Made by a program: the position numbers and the translations under genes
Notes under the pieces: model-generated
What the model saw: the letters and a program-made list of their open reading frames with translations, nothing else
Told to the model about the DNA's origin: nothing
Database searches by the model: none
Assembly: GCA_035325705.1 (NCBI GenBank)
Contig: DAOKZI010000004.1
Span: forward strand, 186,001 to 250,000
DNA: 64,000 nucleotides
Source of the DNA: Ga0077536 sp035325705
GTDB lineage: Bacteria > Pseudomonadota > Gammaproteobacteria > Ga0077536
Direction: 5' to 3'
Part shown: in pieces, positions 17,723 through 25,700 of the stretch
Layout of the letters: each line of letters starts with the position of its first letter
How positions within the stretch are numbered: the first letter of the stretch is position 1

Positions 17723-17764
17723 ATTCTGCGCCGCGGGCAAAACCCCGCGCTTGACATGGATCAA
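17723..17764 (-). promoter_or_regulatory. FNR/ANR-type class II promoter
   Basis: TTGATCCATGTCAA (minus strand, 17764-17751) matches the FNR/ANR box TTGAT-N4-ATCAA at 9 of 10 positions. A -10-like CAGAAT lies at 17728-17723, placing the box centre at exactly -41.5 from a start near 17716, the class II geometry. It drives the outer-membrane protein gene. OmpW-type barrels are known FNR targets, which fits. Confidence 0.6.
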
Positions 17765-17787
17765 CGCTCGCTGCGCTGCGCGAACGC

Positions 17788-18408
17788 TCAGTCGCGGGCG
17801 CGTGCGGAGCGGGAAATCGCGGCAGTGGCGAGCCGTGGCAGGGTGTCGGCGAAATGGGCATCGAGCGGCTGGTGACCGACCAGCAACCGGTACCACATCG
17901 GGCCGTAAATCAAATCGATGGCGACCTCGACGTCGAGATCGGAGAGGAATTCGCCGCTGTCGATGCCGGCCTGGATGATGTCGGCGGCGACGGCGCGGCG
18001 GGTGCGCAGGAACATGCTGCGGAAGTATTCGAGGACGCTGGGATCGCTCTGGCCTTCAGCGATGATCTGCGCGACCACGCGCCCCTGGCGGCCGTTGAGC
18101 ACCTTGACGATGCGCGCGGCCTGGCGCCGCAGCGTTTCGGCCGCCGTCGGCGCCCGCTCGAAGCTCGTCCGCGGCACGACTTCCTCGAAGAAAGCGTCGA
18201 TCACGATCGCGGCCTTGTTGGGCCACCAGCGATAGATCGTCGCCTTGCCCACCCCCGCCTCGCGGGCGATGCATTCGATCGCGAGGTTCTGCAGGCTCAC
18301 GTGTTCCAGCAGCCGCACCGTCGCCTCGAGGATCGCCTTGCGGGCGGTCTGGCAGCGCGGTCGGCCGGAAGGTCGCTTCTCGGCAGCGGAGGCGGTCGCG
18401 ATACTCAT
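17788..18408 (-). CDS. TetR/AcrR-family transcriptional regulator
   Basis: 206 residues from ATG 18408. N-terminal helix-turn-helix: 'ILEATVRLLEHVSLQNLAIE' then 'AREAGVGKATIYRWWPNKAA', the canonical TetR pattern. C-terminal ligand domain contains 'DLDVEVAIDLIYGPMWYRLL', typical of the AcrR-like group with TetR_C_11/33 domains. A longer frame to 18789 exists but has no family match. A perfect 19-bp palindrome in the divergent gap (18637-18655) is the likely operator, suggesting autoregulation and control of the Pat-like gene. Confidence 0.87.
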   Translation of the reverse strand: MSIATASAAEKRPSGRPRCQTARKAILEATVRLLEHVSLQNLAIECIAREAGVGKATIYRWWPNKAAIVIDAFFEEVVPRTSFERAPTAAETLRRQAARIVKVLNGRQGRVVAQIIAEGQSDPSVLEYFRSMFLRTRRAVAADIIQAGIDSGEFLSDLDVEVAIDLIYGPMWYRLLVGHQPLDAHFADTLPRLATAAISRSARARD

Positions 18409-18636
18409 GCGCGAATGATCGAAACGGAGCGAAACACCGGCATGGCGGCACCATAACAAAGGCGGGGAAACAAAAAAAAGAGCCGCGAACGCCGCCGTGC
18501 AAAGCGCGCGCTCGGGCGCAAAGGCATGCTTTCGGACGCCGGCTGGGGCGCGGCGCCGGGCAGCGAGGAGCGCCGAGCCGCCGAGCGCGCCGTCCGAGGG
18601 GGGCAGGACGGCGACCCTCGACGGCTCGGGATCCAA

Positions 18637-18655
18637 ACGATACGCCACGTATCGT
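18637..18655. promoter_or_regulatory. Perfect palindrome, probable TetR-type operator
   Basis: ACGATACG-CCA-CGTATCGT: 8-bp arms, 3-nt centre, no mismatch, in the 370-nt gap between tetR (start 18408) and the Pat-like gene (start 18779). Length and symmetry are typical of TetR-dimer sites. The rest of the gap 18409-18778 is G+C-rich with no ORF I trust. Confidence 0.5.
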
Positions 18656-18778
18656 AATGGGCAGAGGCCGATGCGGGCAAGCCCTGCGGTGAAACATGTC
18701 AGGCGCTTCGCGCTCGGGTAGCGTGTCGGGTGCAGCACCGGGGCGTGCCCGGTCCGAACATTGCCCAGGAGTCCTCGC

Positions 18779-21454
18779 GTGAGCGTCATCCATCTCGATC
18801 AGCTCTGCCGCCCGGCTTCGGTCGCCGTGATCGGGGCCTCGCAGCGGCCCGACAGCGTCGGCCACATCGTGCTCCGCAATCTCGTCGCCGCGGGCTTCGA
18901 AGGGCCGATCTGGGCCGTCAATCCGCGCCACGACTGCATCCAGGGCCTGCCCTGCGTGCCCGAGGTCGCGGCGCTGCCCGCCGCGCCCGATCTCGCGGTG
19001 CTGTGCACGCCGCCCGCGACCCTGCCCGAACTCGTCGAAGCCCTCGGCGCGCGCGGCACGCGTGCGGCCATCGTCATCACCGCGCTCGAGCGCGGCGCGG
19101 CGGCGACGCCCGGCATCCGCCAGCGCTGTCTGGACGCCGCCAAGCGCACGCAGTTGCGCATCCTGGGCCCGAACTGCGTCGGCCTGCTCGCGCCCGGCGC
19201 GAAGCTCAACGCGAGCTTCGCGCATACCGCCGGGCGCCCGGGCCCGCTCGCCTTCGTCTCGCAGTCCGGTGCGCTGTGCACGGCGGTGCTCGACTGGGCC
19301 AATGCGCGCGGCATCGGCTTCTCGCACTTCGTGTCCCTGGGCGACGCGCTAGACGTCGACTTCGGCGATCTGATCGACTACCTCGGCCATCAGCACGACA
19401 CGCGCGCGATCCTCCTCTACATCGAGTCCGTGATGGCTCCGCGCAAGTTCCTGTCGGCGGCGCGCGCCGTCGCCCGCCACAAGCCGATCGTGCTGATCAA
19501 GGCCGGTCGCAATCCCGCCGGCGCACGGGCCGCGTCCTCGCACACCGGCGCGATCACGGGCGGGGATCACGTCTTCGACGCGGCCGTGCGGCGCGCCGGC
19601 GTGCTGCGCGTGGACAGCATCGACGAGCTGTTCGAGGCGGTCGAAACCCTGGGCCATCCGCGCGCGCGGCCGGCCGGTGAGCGCCTGCTGATCCTCACCA
19701 ACGGCGGCGGCCTCGGCGTGCTCGCGGCCGACGCCCTCGCCGGCGCCGGCGGCACGCTCGCGACGCTCGAGCCTGCGCTCATCGCCGAGCTCGACGCGCT
19801 GCTGCCGCGCACCTGGTCGCGCGCGAACCCGCTCGACATCGTCGGCGACGCGGACGCGAGCCGCTACGCGCGCGCGCTCGAAGTGATCTGCCGCAGCGGG
19901 GCCTGGGACGCGCTGCTCGTGATGCTGGTGCCGACCGCGATCGTCGACAACGCCGCCGTCGCGCGCACCGTCGCCGAGTTCGCCGGCAAGATGTACCGGC
20001 CGCTGTTCACGGTGTGGATGGGAGGACCGGCCGTCGCCGACGCGCGCAGCGTCTTCGCTGCCGCCGGCATCGCGCAGTTCGACACCCCGACCTCGGCCGT
20101 GCGCGCCTGGCTGCAGCTCGTGAACTACGCGCGCAACCAGGCCGCGCTGCTCGAGACGCCGCCGAGCCGACCCGCGCACACGCCGGATGCGGCGCGCGCG
20201 CGCGCGATTATCGACGCCGCGCTCGCCGCCGGCCGTCCCCAGCTCGGCGAGCTCGATGCCAAGGCGCTGCTCGCGGCTTACGGCGTGCCGGTGGTCGAGT
20301 CGCTGCGCGTGGCGACGCGCGAGGAAGCGCTGGCGGCGGCGGCGCGCCTCGGCTATCCCGTCGCCGCAAAGCTGGTCTCGCCCGACGTCTCGCACAAATC
20401 CGACATCGGCGGCGTGCAGCTCGATCTGCCCGATGCGCAGGCGCTGGACGCCGCCCTCGCGCGCATCGACGACAATCTGCACCGCCATCGGCCCGAGGCC
20501 CGGCACGGCGGTTACACCGTCCAGCGCATGGCGCCGCGCGGCAGCGCCTACGAGCTGCTGCTCGGCGTGACCAGCGATCCGGTGTTCGGGCCCGCGATCG
20601 TCTTCGGCGCCGGCGGCACGGCGGTCGAGGTCCTGCGCGACACCGCCGTCGCGCTGCCGCCGCTGAACGCCGCGCTCGCCCGCGATCTGATCGAGCGCAC
20701 GCGGGTCGCGCGCCTGCTGCGCGGCTATCGCGATCGGCCGCCGGTCGCCTTCGATGCGCTGATCGACGCGCTGCTCGGCCTCTCGCAGCTCGTGGTCGAT
20801 CATCCGCGCCTCGTCGAGCTCGACATCAACCCCCTGCTCTGCGACGAGCGCGGCGTGCTCGCCCTCGACGCGCGCGCCACCGTGACGGCGAGCCCGGAGG
20901 TCGGGCTCGTGATTCGGCCCTATCCGAGCGAGCTCGTCGCGCAGCTCGTGCTGCCGGACGGCACTTCGCTGACGCTGCGTCCGATCCGGCCCGAGGACGA
21001 GCCCATGCACCACGCCTTTCTCGAGCGCGTGGCGCCCGAGGACCTGCGCTTCCGCTTCTTCCGCGCGACGAACCGCTTCACGCACGAATTTCTCTCGGCG
21101 TTCACGCAGATCGACTACGACCGCGAGATGGCTTTCATCGCCGTCCACGAGGACACGCACGGCAAACCCGAGACGCTGGGCGTGGTCCGCGCCGTCGCCG
21201 ACGCCAACAACCTCGGCGCCGAGTTCGCCATCCTCGTGCGCTCGGACTGGAAGGGCCGCGGGATCGGCGTCGCGCTGATGAAGCGCATCATCGACTATCA
21301 GCGTGCCCGCGGGACCCGCGAGCTGCACGGCGAGGTGCTCGCCGACAACCACACGATGCTCGCCCTGTGCCGCGCGCTCGGCTTCACCATGGGCGAGCTG
21401 CGCGACGAGGTCGTGCCGGTGCGGCTGGCGCTAGACGCCGACGCGGTCACGTAG
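18779..21454 (+). CDS. Pat/YfiQ-like protein: NDP-forming acyl-CoA synthetase fused to GNAT lysine acetyltransferase
   Basis: 891 residues from GTG 18779 (AGGAG 7 nt upstream), matching PatZ/Pka length. Order: CoA-binding domain (about 5-135, 'PASVAVIGASQRPDSVGHIV'), succinyl-CoA-synthetase-like domains to about 470, ATP-grasp (about 480-690, 'YPVAAKLVSPDVSHKSDIGG'), GNAT (about 725-885, 'LRPIRPEDEP', 'QIDYDREMAFIAV', 'SDWKGRGIGVALM'). Pat enzymes acetylate acetyl-CoA synthetase and other proteins. Unlike E. coli PatZ, the phospho-His of ADP-forming acetyl-CoA synthetases appears retained: His255 in 'AASSHTGAITGGD'. A sirtuin at 43659-44408 could reverse the modification. Confidence 0.9.
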   Translation: MSVIHLDQLCRPASVAVIGASQRPDSVGHIVLRNLVAAGFEGPIWAVNPRHDCIQGLPCVPEVAALPAAPDLAVLCTPPATLPELVEALGARGTRAAIVITALERGAAATPGIRQRCLDAAKRTQLRILGPNCVGLLAPGAKLNASFAHTAGRPGPLAFVSQSGALCTAVLDWANARGIGFSHFVSLGDALDVDFGDLIDYLGHQHDTRAILLYIESVMAPRKFLSAARAVARHKPIVLIKAGRNPAGARAASSHTGAITGGDHVFDAAVRRAGVLRVDSIDELFEAVETLGHPRARPAGERLLILTNGGGLGVLAADALAGAGGTLATLEPALIAELDALLPRTWSRANPLDIVGDADASRYARALEVICRSGAWDALLVMLVPTAIVDNAAVARTVAEFAGKMYRPLFTVWMGGPAVADARSVFAAAGIAQFDTPTSAVRAWLQLVNYARNQAALLETPPSRPAHTPDAARARAIIDAALAAGRPQLGELDAKALLAAYGVPVVESLRVATREEALAAAARLGYPVAAKLVSPDVSHKSDIGGVQLDLPDAQALDAALARIDDNLHRHRPEARHGGYTVQRMAPRGSAYELLLGVTSDPVFGPAIVFGAGGTAVEVLRDTAVALPPLNAALARDLIERTRVARLLRGYRDRPPVAFDALIDALLGLSQLVVDHPRLVELDINPLLCDERGVLALDARATVTASPEVGLVIRPYPSELVAQLVLPDGTSLTLRPIRPEDEPMHHAFLERVAPEDLRFRFFRATNRFTHEFLSAFTQIDYDREMAFIAVHEDTHGKPETLGVVRAVADANNLGAEFAILVRSDWKGRGIGVALMKRIIDYQRARGTRELHGEVLADNHTMLALCRALGFTMGELRDEVVPVRLALDADAVT

Positions 21455-21458
21455 CTTC

Positions 21459-21548
21459 GTAGCCCGGGTGGAGCGCGCAGCGCGCAACCCGGGAGCTTCG
21501 TTCACTCGCTCCAAGATTCCGGATTCCGCTACGCTGCACCCGGGCTAC
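21459..21548. repeat. REP pair downstream of the Pat-like gene
   Basis: Unit about 21459-21493 (GTAGCCCGGGTGGAGCGCGC...) and an opposite unit about 21521-21548 ending CACCCGGGCTAC. Sits between two co-directional genes. Confidence 0.75.
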
Positions 21549-21637
21549 GGCAGCTACGGCAGTGGGCTTCGCGTACCGGGCGCTGCTCGCCGGGTTATCC
21601 TGCACCGGTCCCCTTCCCTCACCGAGGAGATCCCATC

Positions 21638-22027
21638 ATGAACACCCGCATCAATCCCGACGGCATCGTGCAACCGTTCAACAACGCCTATAGCCACGGC
21701 GTCGTCATTCCGCCGCAGGCGCGTGTGCTGCACACGGCCGGCCAGATCGGCGTGCGGCCCGACGGCAGCTTGCCCGCGTCGATCGAGGAGCAGGCCGAGC
21801 AGGTCTGGGTCAATCTGCTCGCCATCCTGCGCGGCGCGGGCATGGAGGTCGGTGACATCGTGAAGCTCACGGCCTACATCGTCGGCGATCACAACTACCC
21901 GGCCTATGCCGCCGCGCGCGCGCGTCATCTTGGCGATCACAAACCGGCCGCCACTGCGTTCTGCGTGCCGCAACTGCTGAAACCCGAGTGGTTGCTCGAA
22001 GTGGAGCTGATCGCCGCGCGTGCTTGA
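21638..22027 (+). CDS. Rid family protein (YjgF/YER057c/UK114 superfamily)
   Basis: 129 residues, family length, with GAGGAG 9 nt before the ATG. Core 'RVLHTAGQIGVRPDGSLPAS', 'EEQAEQVWVNLLAILRGAG', 'DIVKLTAYIVGDHNYPAY'. RidA-type enzymes deaminate reactive enamines and imines using an Arg in a PARS/R motif; here that position reads 'PAATAFCV', with no Arg, so it belongs to another Rid subgroup and should not be called RidA deaminase. C-terminal 'LEVELIAARA' is the usual dimer/trimer strand. Confidence 0.82.
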   Translation: MNTRINPDGIVQPFNNAYSHGVVIPPQARVLHTAGQIGVRPDGSLPASIEEQAEQVWVNLLAILRGAGMEVGDIVKLTAYIVGDHNYPAYAAARARHLGDHKPAATAFCVPQLLKPEWLLEVELIAARA

Positions 22028-22147
22028 TGTCAGGACGCGATCGCTCGTCTACACTTCAGCCGGTTCGCTCGCGCGAATCACATCGCGGCGAGTAAACGAT
22101 TCCACCCCATCATCTACCGCTCAAGGCTATCCGGGAGGAGTGATCCA

Positions 22148-22684
22148 ATGGCAACGAAGAAAGCCGCCGCCAAAAAGGCGGCAGCAAAGAAAACGCGTGC
22201 AAAGAAACCGGCCGCGAGGAAGGCAGCCCCGAGAAAGGCAGCGGCGAAGAAGCTCGGCGTCGCCGATCAGATCAAGGCCAACAACAAGGCGCTCGGCGCG
22301 GCGGTCGTCGCCGGCGATGCGAAGGCCATCGGCAAGATGTACACCGCGCGGGCGCGGCTGATGCCGCCGAACGCGGACTTCTGCAAGGGCACCAAGGCCG
22401 TCACGGGCTTCTGGCAGGGCGCGCTGGACATGGGGATCCGCGGCGTGGCCTTGAAGACCGTGGACGTCGAACAGCTCGGCAGCACCGCGATCGAGATCGG
22501 CACTTACACGCTGGCCGGCGGCGACGGCGCCCCGCTCGACAAGGGCAAGTACCTCGTCGTGTGGAAAAAGGACGGCGGCGTCTGGAAGCTGCACCACGAC
22601 ATCTTCAACTCGAGCATGAGCGCAGCCGCGCCCGCCGCGTCGGCGCCGGCTCCGGTGCCTATGGAAGAAGCAGCGGCCGCGTAG
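22148..22684 (+). CDS. NTF2-like (DUF4440/SnoaL-type) protein with histone-H1-like N-terminal tail
   Basis: 178 residues, GGGAGGAG upstream of ATG. Residues 1-36 are almost only Lys, Ala, Arg, Pro ('MATKKAAAKKAAAKKTRAKK' and on), like bacterial H1-like proteins and AlgP tails, which bind nucleic acid. Residues 37-150 form an NTF2/ketosteroid-isomerase-like domain ('ADQIKANNKALGAAVVAGDA', 'KAVTGFWQGALDMGIRG', 'KGKYLVVWKKDGGVWKLHHD'). The C-terminal 25 residues are Ala/Pro-rich and low complexity. This combination is unusual; the tail may tether the domain to DNA, RNA or polyphosphate. Ends before a hairpin at 22689-22728. Confidence 0.8.
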   Translation: MATKKAAAKKAAAKKTRAKKPAARKAAPRKAAAKKLGVADQIKANNKALGAAVVAGDAKAIGKMYTARARLMPPNADFCKGTKAVTGFWQGALDMGIRGVALKTVDVEQLGSTAIEIGTYTLAGGDGAPLDKGKYLVVWKKDGGVWKLHHDIFNSSMSAAAPAASAPAPVPMEEAAAA

Positions 22685-22688
22685 AGGC

Positions 22689-22728
22689 AATCCCGGGTGC
22701 TGCGCACGGCGGCGCGACACCCGGGATT
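22689..22728. terminator. Intergenic hairpin between convergent genes
   Basis: Arms AATCCCGGGTG and CACCCGGGATT (11 bp) enclose 18 nt, 5 nt after one stop and 5 nt before the convergent stop. It is REP-related and lacks a T tract, so it may protect or end both transcripts without being a classical intrinsic terminator. Confidence 0.5.
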
Positions 22729-22732
22729 CAGT

Positions 22733-25700
22733 TCAAGGGGCCGGCGGCGGCGCGGACTCGGTTTCCTCTTCCAGCGCCTCGACTTCGGCGGCCAGTTCCG
22801 GCGGCAGCGGATCCGGCGCGTCGCCGAACCAGCGGTATTTGAGATTGCCGATGAGGCCGGCGAGCGGGCGCGTGATCCCGCCTTTGACCGTGCCGTCGCT
22901 CGCCTGGCGGATGATGTCGGCGAAGTTCGATTCGGACGCCGCCGGCGTGCCCCAGATCCGGAACTCCGGCCCGCGCCAGTAGCCGGCGTCGTTCTTCTCG
23001 TTCCTCAGCAGGCCCATGCTGTAGAGAATCGCCGCGCCGCGGCCCGACATGTCGAGATGCGCGCGCAGGTCCAGCGGGCTGTCGAGCACGTCCTTGCCCG
23101 CTTCGCGCGTGATGCCGCCGGCCGCCGTCATCGAGATCGTCGGACTGCGCACCAGGAAGCGTTCGATCACGATGTCGCGCGAGGCGGCGCGGCGCACGTG
23201 GATGTCGACGACGTCGTAGTCGATGCGGGCGATGTAGTTGACGAGCCGCGCGATGGTGCCGGCGCCGAAGCCGCCGGTCGGCACATAGGACAGGCCTTCG
23301 CCGACCAGCCCCAGCATGTCCGAGGTGCCGACCAGCAGGGTGCTCGACGGCGGCAGCGGCCGGAACACGCCCCTGTTGCTCCTCATGTGGATGTCGAACA
23401 GCGTCTCGTTGCGCAACTGCCCGAGATTCGGCATCTCGCCGTTGGCCGCGAGCTTGACGCTGAACAGGCCCTTGATGCGCGGCTTCTCGCCCGGCACCAG
23501 CTCCTTGAAGAACTGATTCAGATCGAAGTCCTTGACCGTGCCGTCGACTTTCAGCCGATAGGGCTCGGCGGCGTCCTCGCGGTAGTCCAGCGTGCCGTCG
23601 AGCTTCATCTGGCTTGCGTGGAAGCGCGCCGCGACGTCGGTCGCGGCGAGCTTGCGCTTGCGCACGGACAGCTTGCCGGTGACCTCGTCGAAGGCGAGAT
23701 AGTCGGTGTAGAAGAGCTTGGCGATGCGGTAGTCGAGCGCCGCGCCGTACGGGAGCACGTCCCAGGCCGCCTTTGCGTCGCGCGTGAGATCGACGGCGAC
23801 GGGCGCAGCGGCGGCACTCTCGTCCTCTTGCGCCGGCGGCGGCGCGCTCGCGAGCTGCGGCGACACGGCGGCGAGCGTTGCGAGCAGATCGTTGAGGTAG
23901 AACAGCTCGCTGTCGAGGCGCACGCGCAGCAGGCCCTGCTCCCCCGGCTCCGGCGCATACGTCGCGTCCACCGCCGCGCTGCTGGTGCCCGACTTGCCGC
24001 TCGCGCTGAGCGGTGCGGTGAACGAAAAGCCGCGGCCATCCGCTGCCATGCGGCCGGTGACGGGCAGCTCGATGTGCGAGATCGCGAGCGGCGCGCTGGC
24101 CGCGAGCCCCTCGAGCACGGCCCGCGCCGCGATCGCGCCGTCCGGATCCACGGCGATCTTCGCGGCCACGGTGCCGGCCGTCAGCTTGTGCCCCGGCATG
24201 ACGGCGGGCTGCGACAGCCACTGCGGGAGCTGGGCCGTGAGCTCGGTGTCGAGCCTCGCCAGCGCGACGCGGCGATCGGGCTCGATCGTCGCCGCCACGC
24301 GGCCGCTCAGCGCCGGCGTCGCGCTGCCGGCAAAGTTCAGCGCGAAGTCCGCGAGATCGAGCGCGAGCTGGCGGCCCTCGGCCTTCACCGCGGCGCGCGT
24401 GCCGACCGTGAAGGCTTGCAGCAGGGGCCCGCCGTCCGCGCTGAGACGCACGTCTTCGATGTGCAGCGGCGCCGCGCTGTCCGCCTGCAGCACCGTGCCG
24501 TCGGAGCGCAGCCGCAGCTCGGCGTCGAAGTCCGCAAAGGCCAGGCCTTCGAAGGCGACGAAGCGCTGGACCACCGACGAGGACAGATCGCGGATCGTGA
24601 GATCCAGCTCGCCGATCACGTGGCGCGCGAGCCGCTCGTCGCGCGCGATCTCCGGCCGGATTTCCAGGCCCGGATCGGCGACGAGGCGCAAGCTCGTCTG
24701 CGGGCCCGCCTTCAGGTCGACGGCGAGCCGCCGCACGCGCAGCGCATCCCCTTGCATCGCGGCCGCAAAGTCGACGCGGCCGTCGAGCGCGAGATCGGGC
24801 GGCTCGCGCGCGAGCGCCCGCCGCAGCGCCGGCTGCGCGGCGAGGCGAGTCAGATCGAGCTCGAGCCGCCCTTCCCCGCCCAGCGGCGTCTTCGATTTCT
24901 CGCCCAGCGGCAGGCTGCCCGCGACGTCGCCGCGCGCGAGCACGTGACCGCGGCTGGCGAGATCGAGCTGCCGCAGATCGAAGCGCAGGCCGTCCGGCGC
25001 GTAGTCGACGGCCGGCATCACGCTCAGATCCAGATCCTCGACCTGCACCGCCTCGCCGAGCCGCGCATCCAGGCCCTCGATGCGCAGCGGCGCCGTCGCG
25101 CGCAGCGCGTAGCGCCCGGCGGCCGGCGCGCTCAGCAGTAGATCGGCGGCGGCGAGCGTTCCGTTCAAGGCGAGATCCGGCACGAAGGCGCTGATCCAGG
25201 CCAGATCGAAGCCGCGCAGCGACAGGCTCGCGAGCTCGCCGCGCGGATTCTCGAAGGGCCGATCGGCGGACGGCAGCGCGAAGGGCTGGCGCGCGACGAG
25301 CTCGAGCAGCTTCGGCCGCGCCGGCTGGGCGAGCCCCGCGTCCAGGCTCGCGACGGTCGCCTGCGTACCCTGCAGCTCGATCGCGCCTTTCGCGTCGAGG
25401 CGGAGCGCCGCGGGCAGCGGCAGCTCGTCGCGGCGCGCCGCGAGCGGCGGCAGCGCGCGCACGGCATCGAGATCGGCATCGAGCACATAGGCGATGCGCA
25501 GCGGCGGCGTCGGCGCCGTCGCCGCAGCGCTCGATGCCGGCGCATCCGAATGCCCGGTCGCGTCCGGCGCGGCGAGCGCGGGCGCCGCGTCCTGCGCCGG
25601 CGCGCTCAGCGGCTGAGTGAGCGTGATCCGGCCACCGGCGAGGCGGCGCGCGCCGTCCGCGATCGTGAGCTCCTCGAGGCGCAGGCGCAGCCGCGCAGCG

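Noticed and set aside
17751..17756. Plus-strand TTGACA as a sigma-70 -35 box
   Set aside because: No plus-strand gene follows; the same bases are explained by the FNR box serving the minus strand with exact class II spacing.
22697..25141. 814-codon plus-strand frame opposite the AsmA-like gene
   Set aside because: Arg/Ala/Val-rich shadow of a G+C-rich gene on the other strand; no domain.
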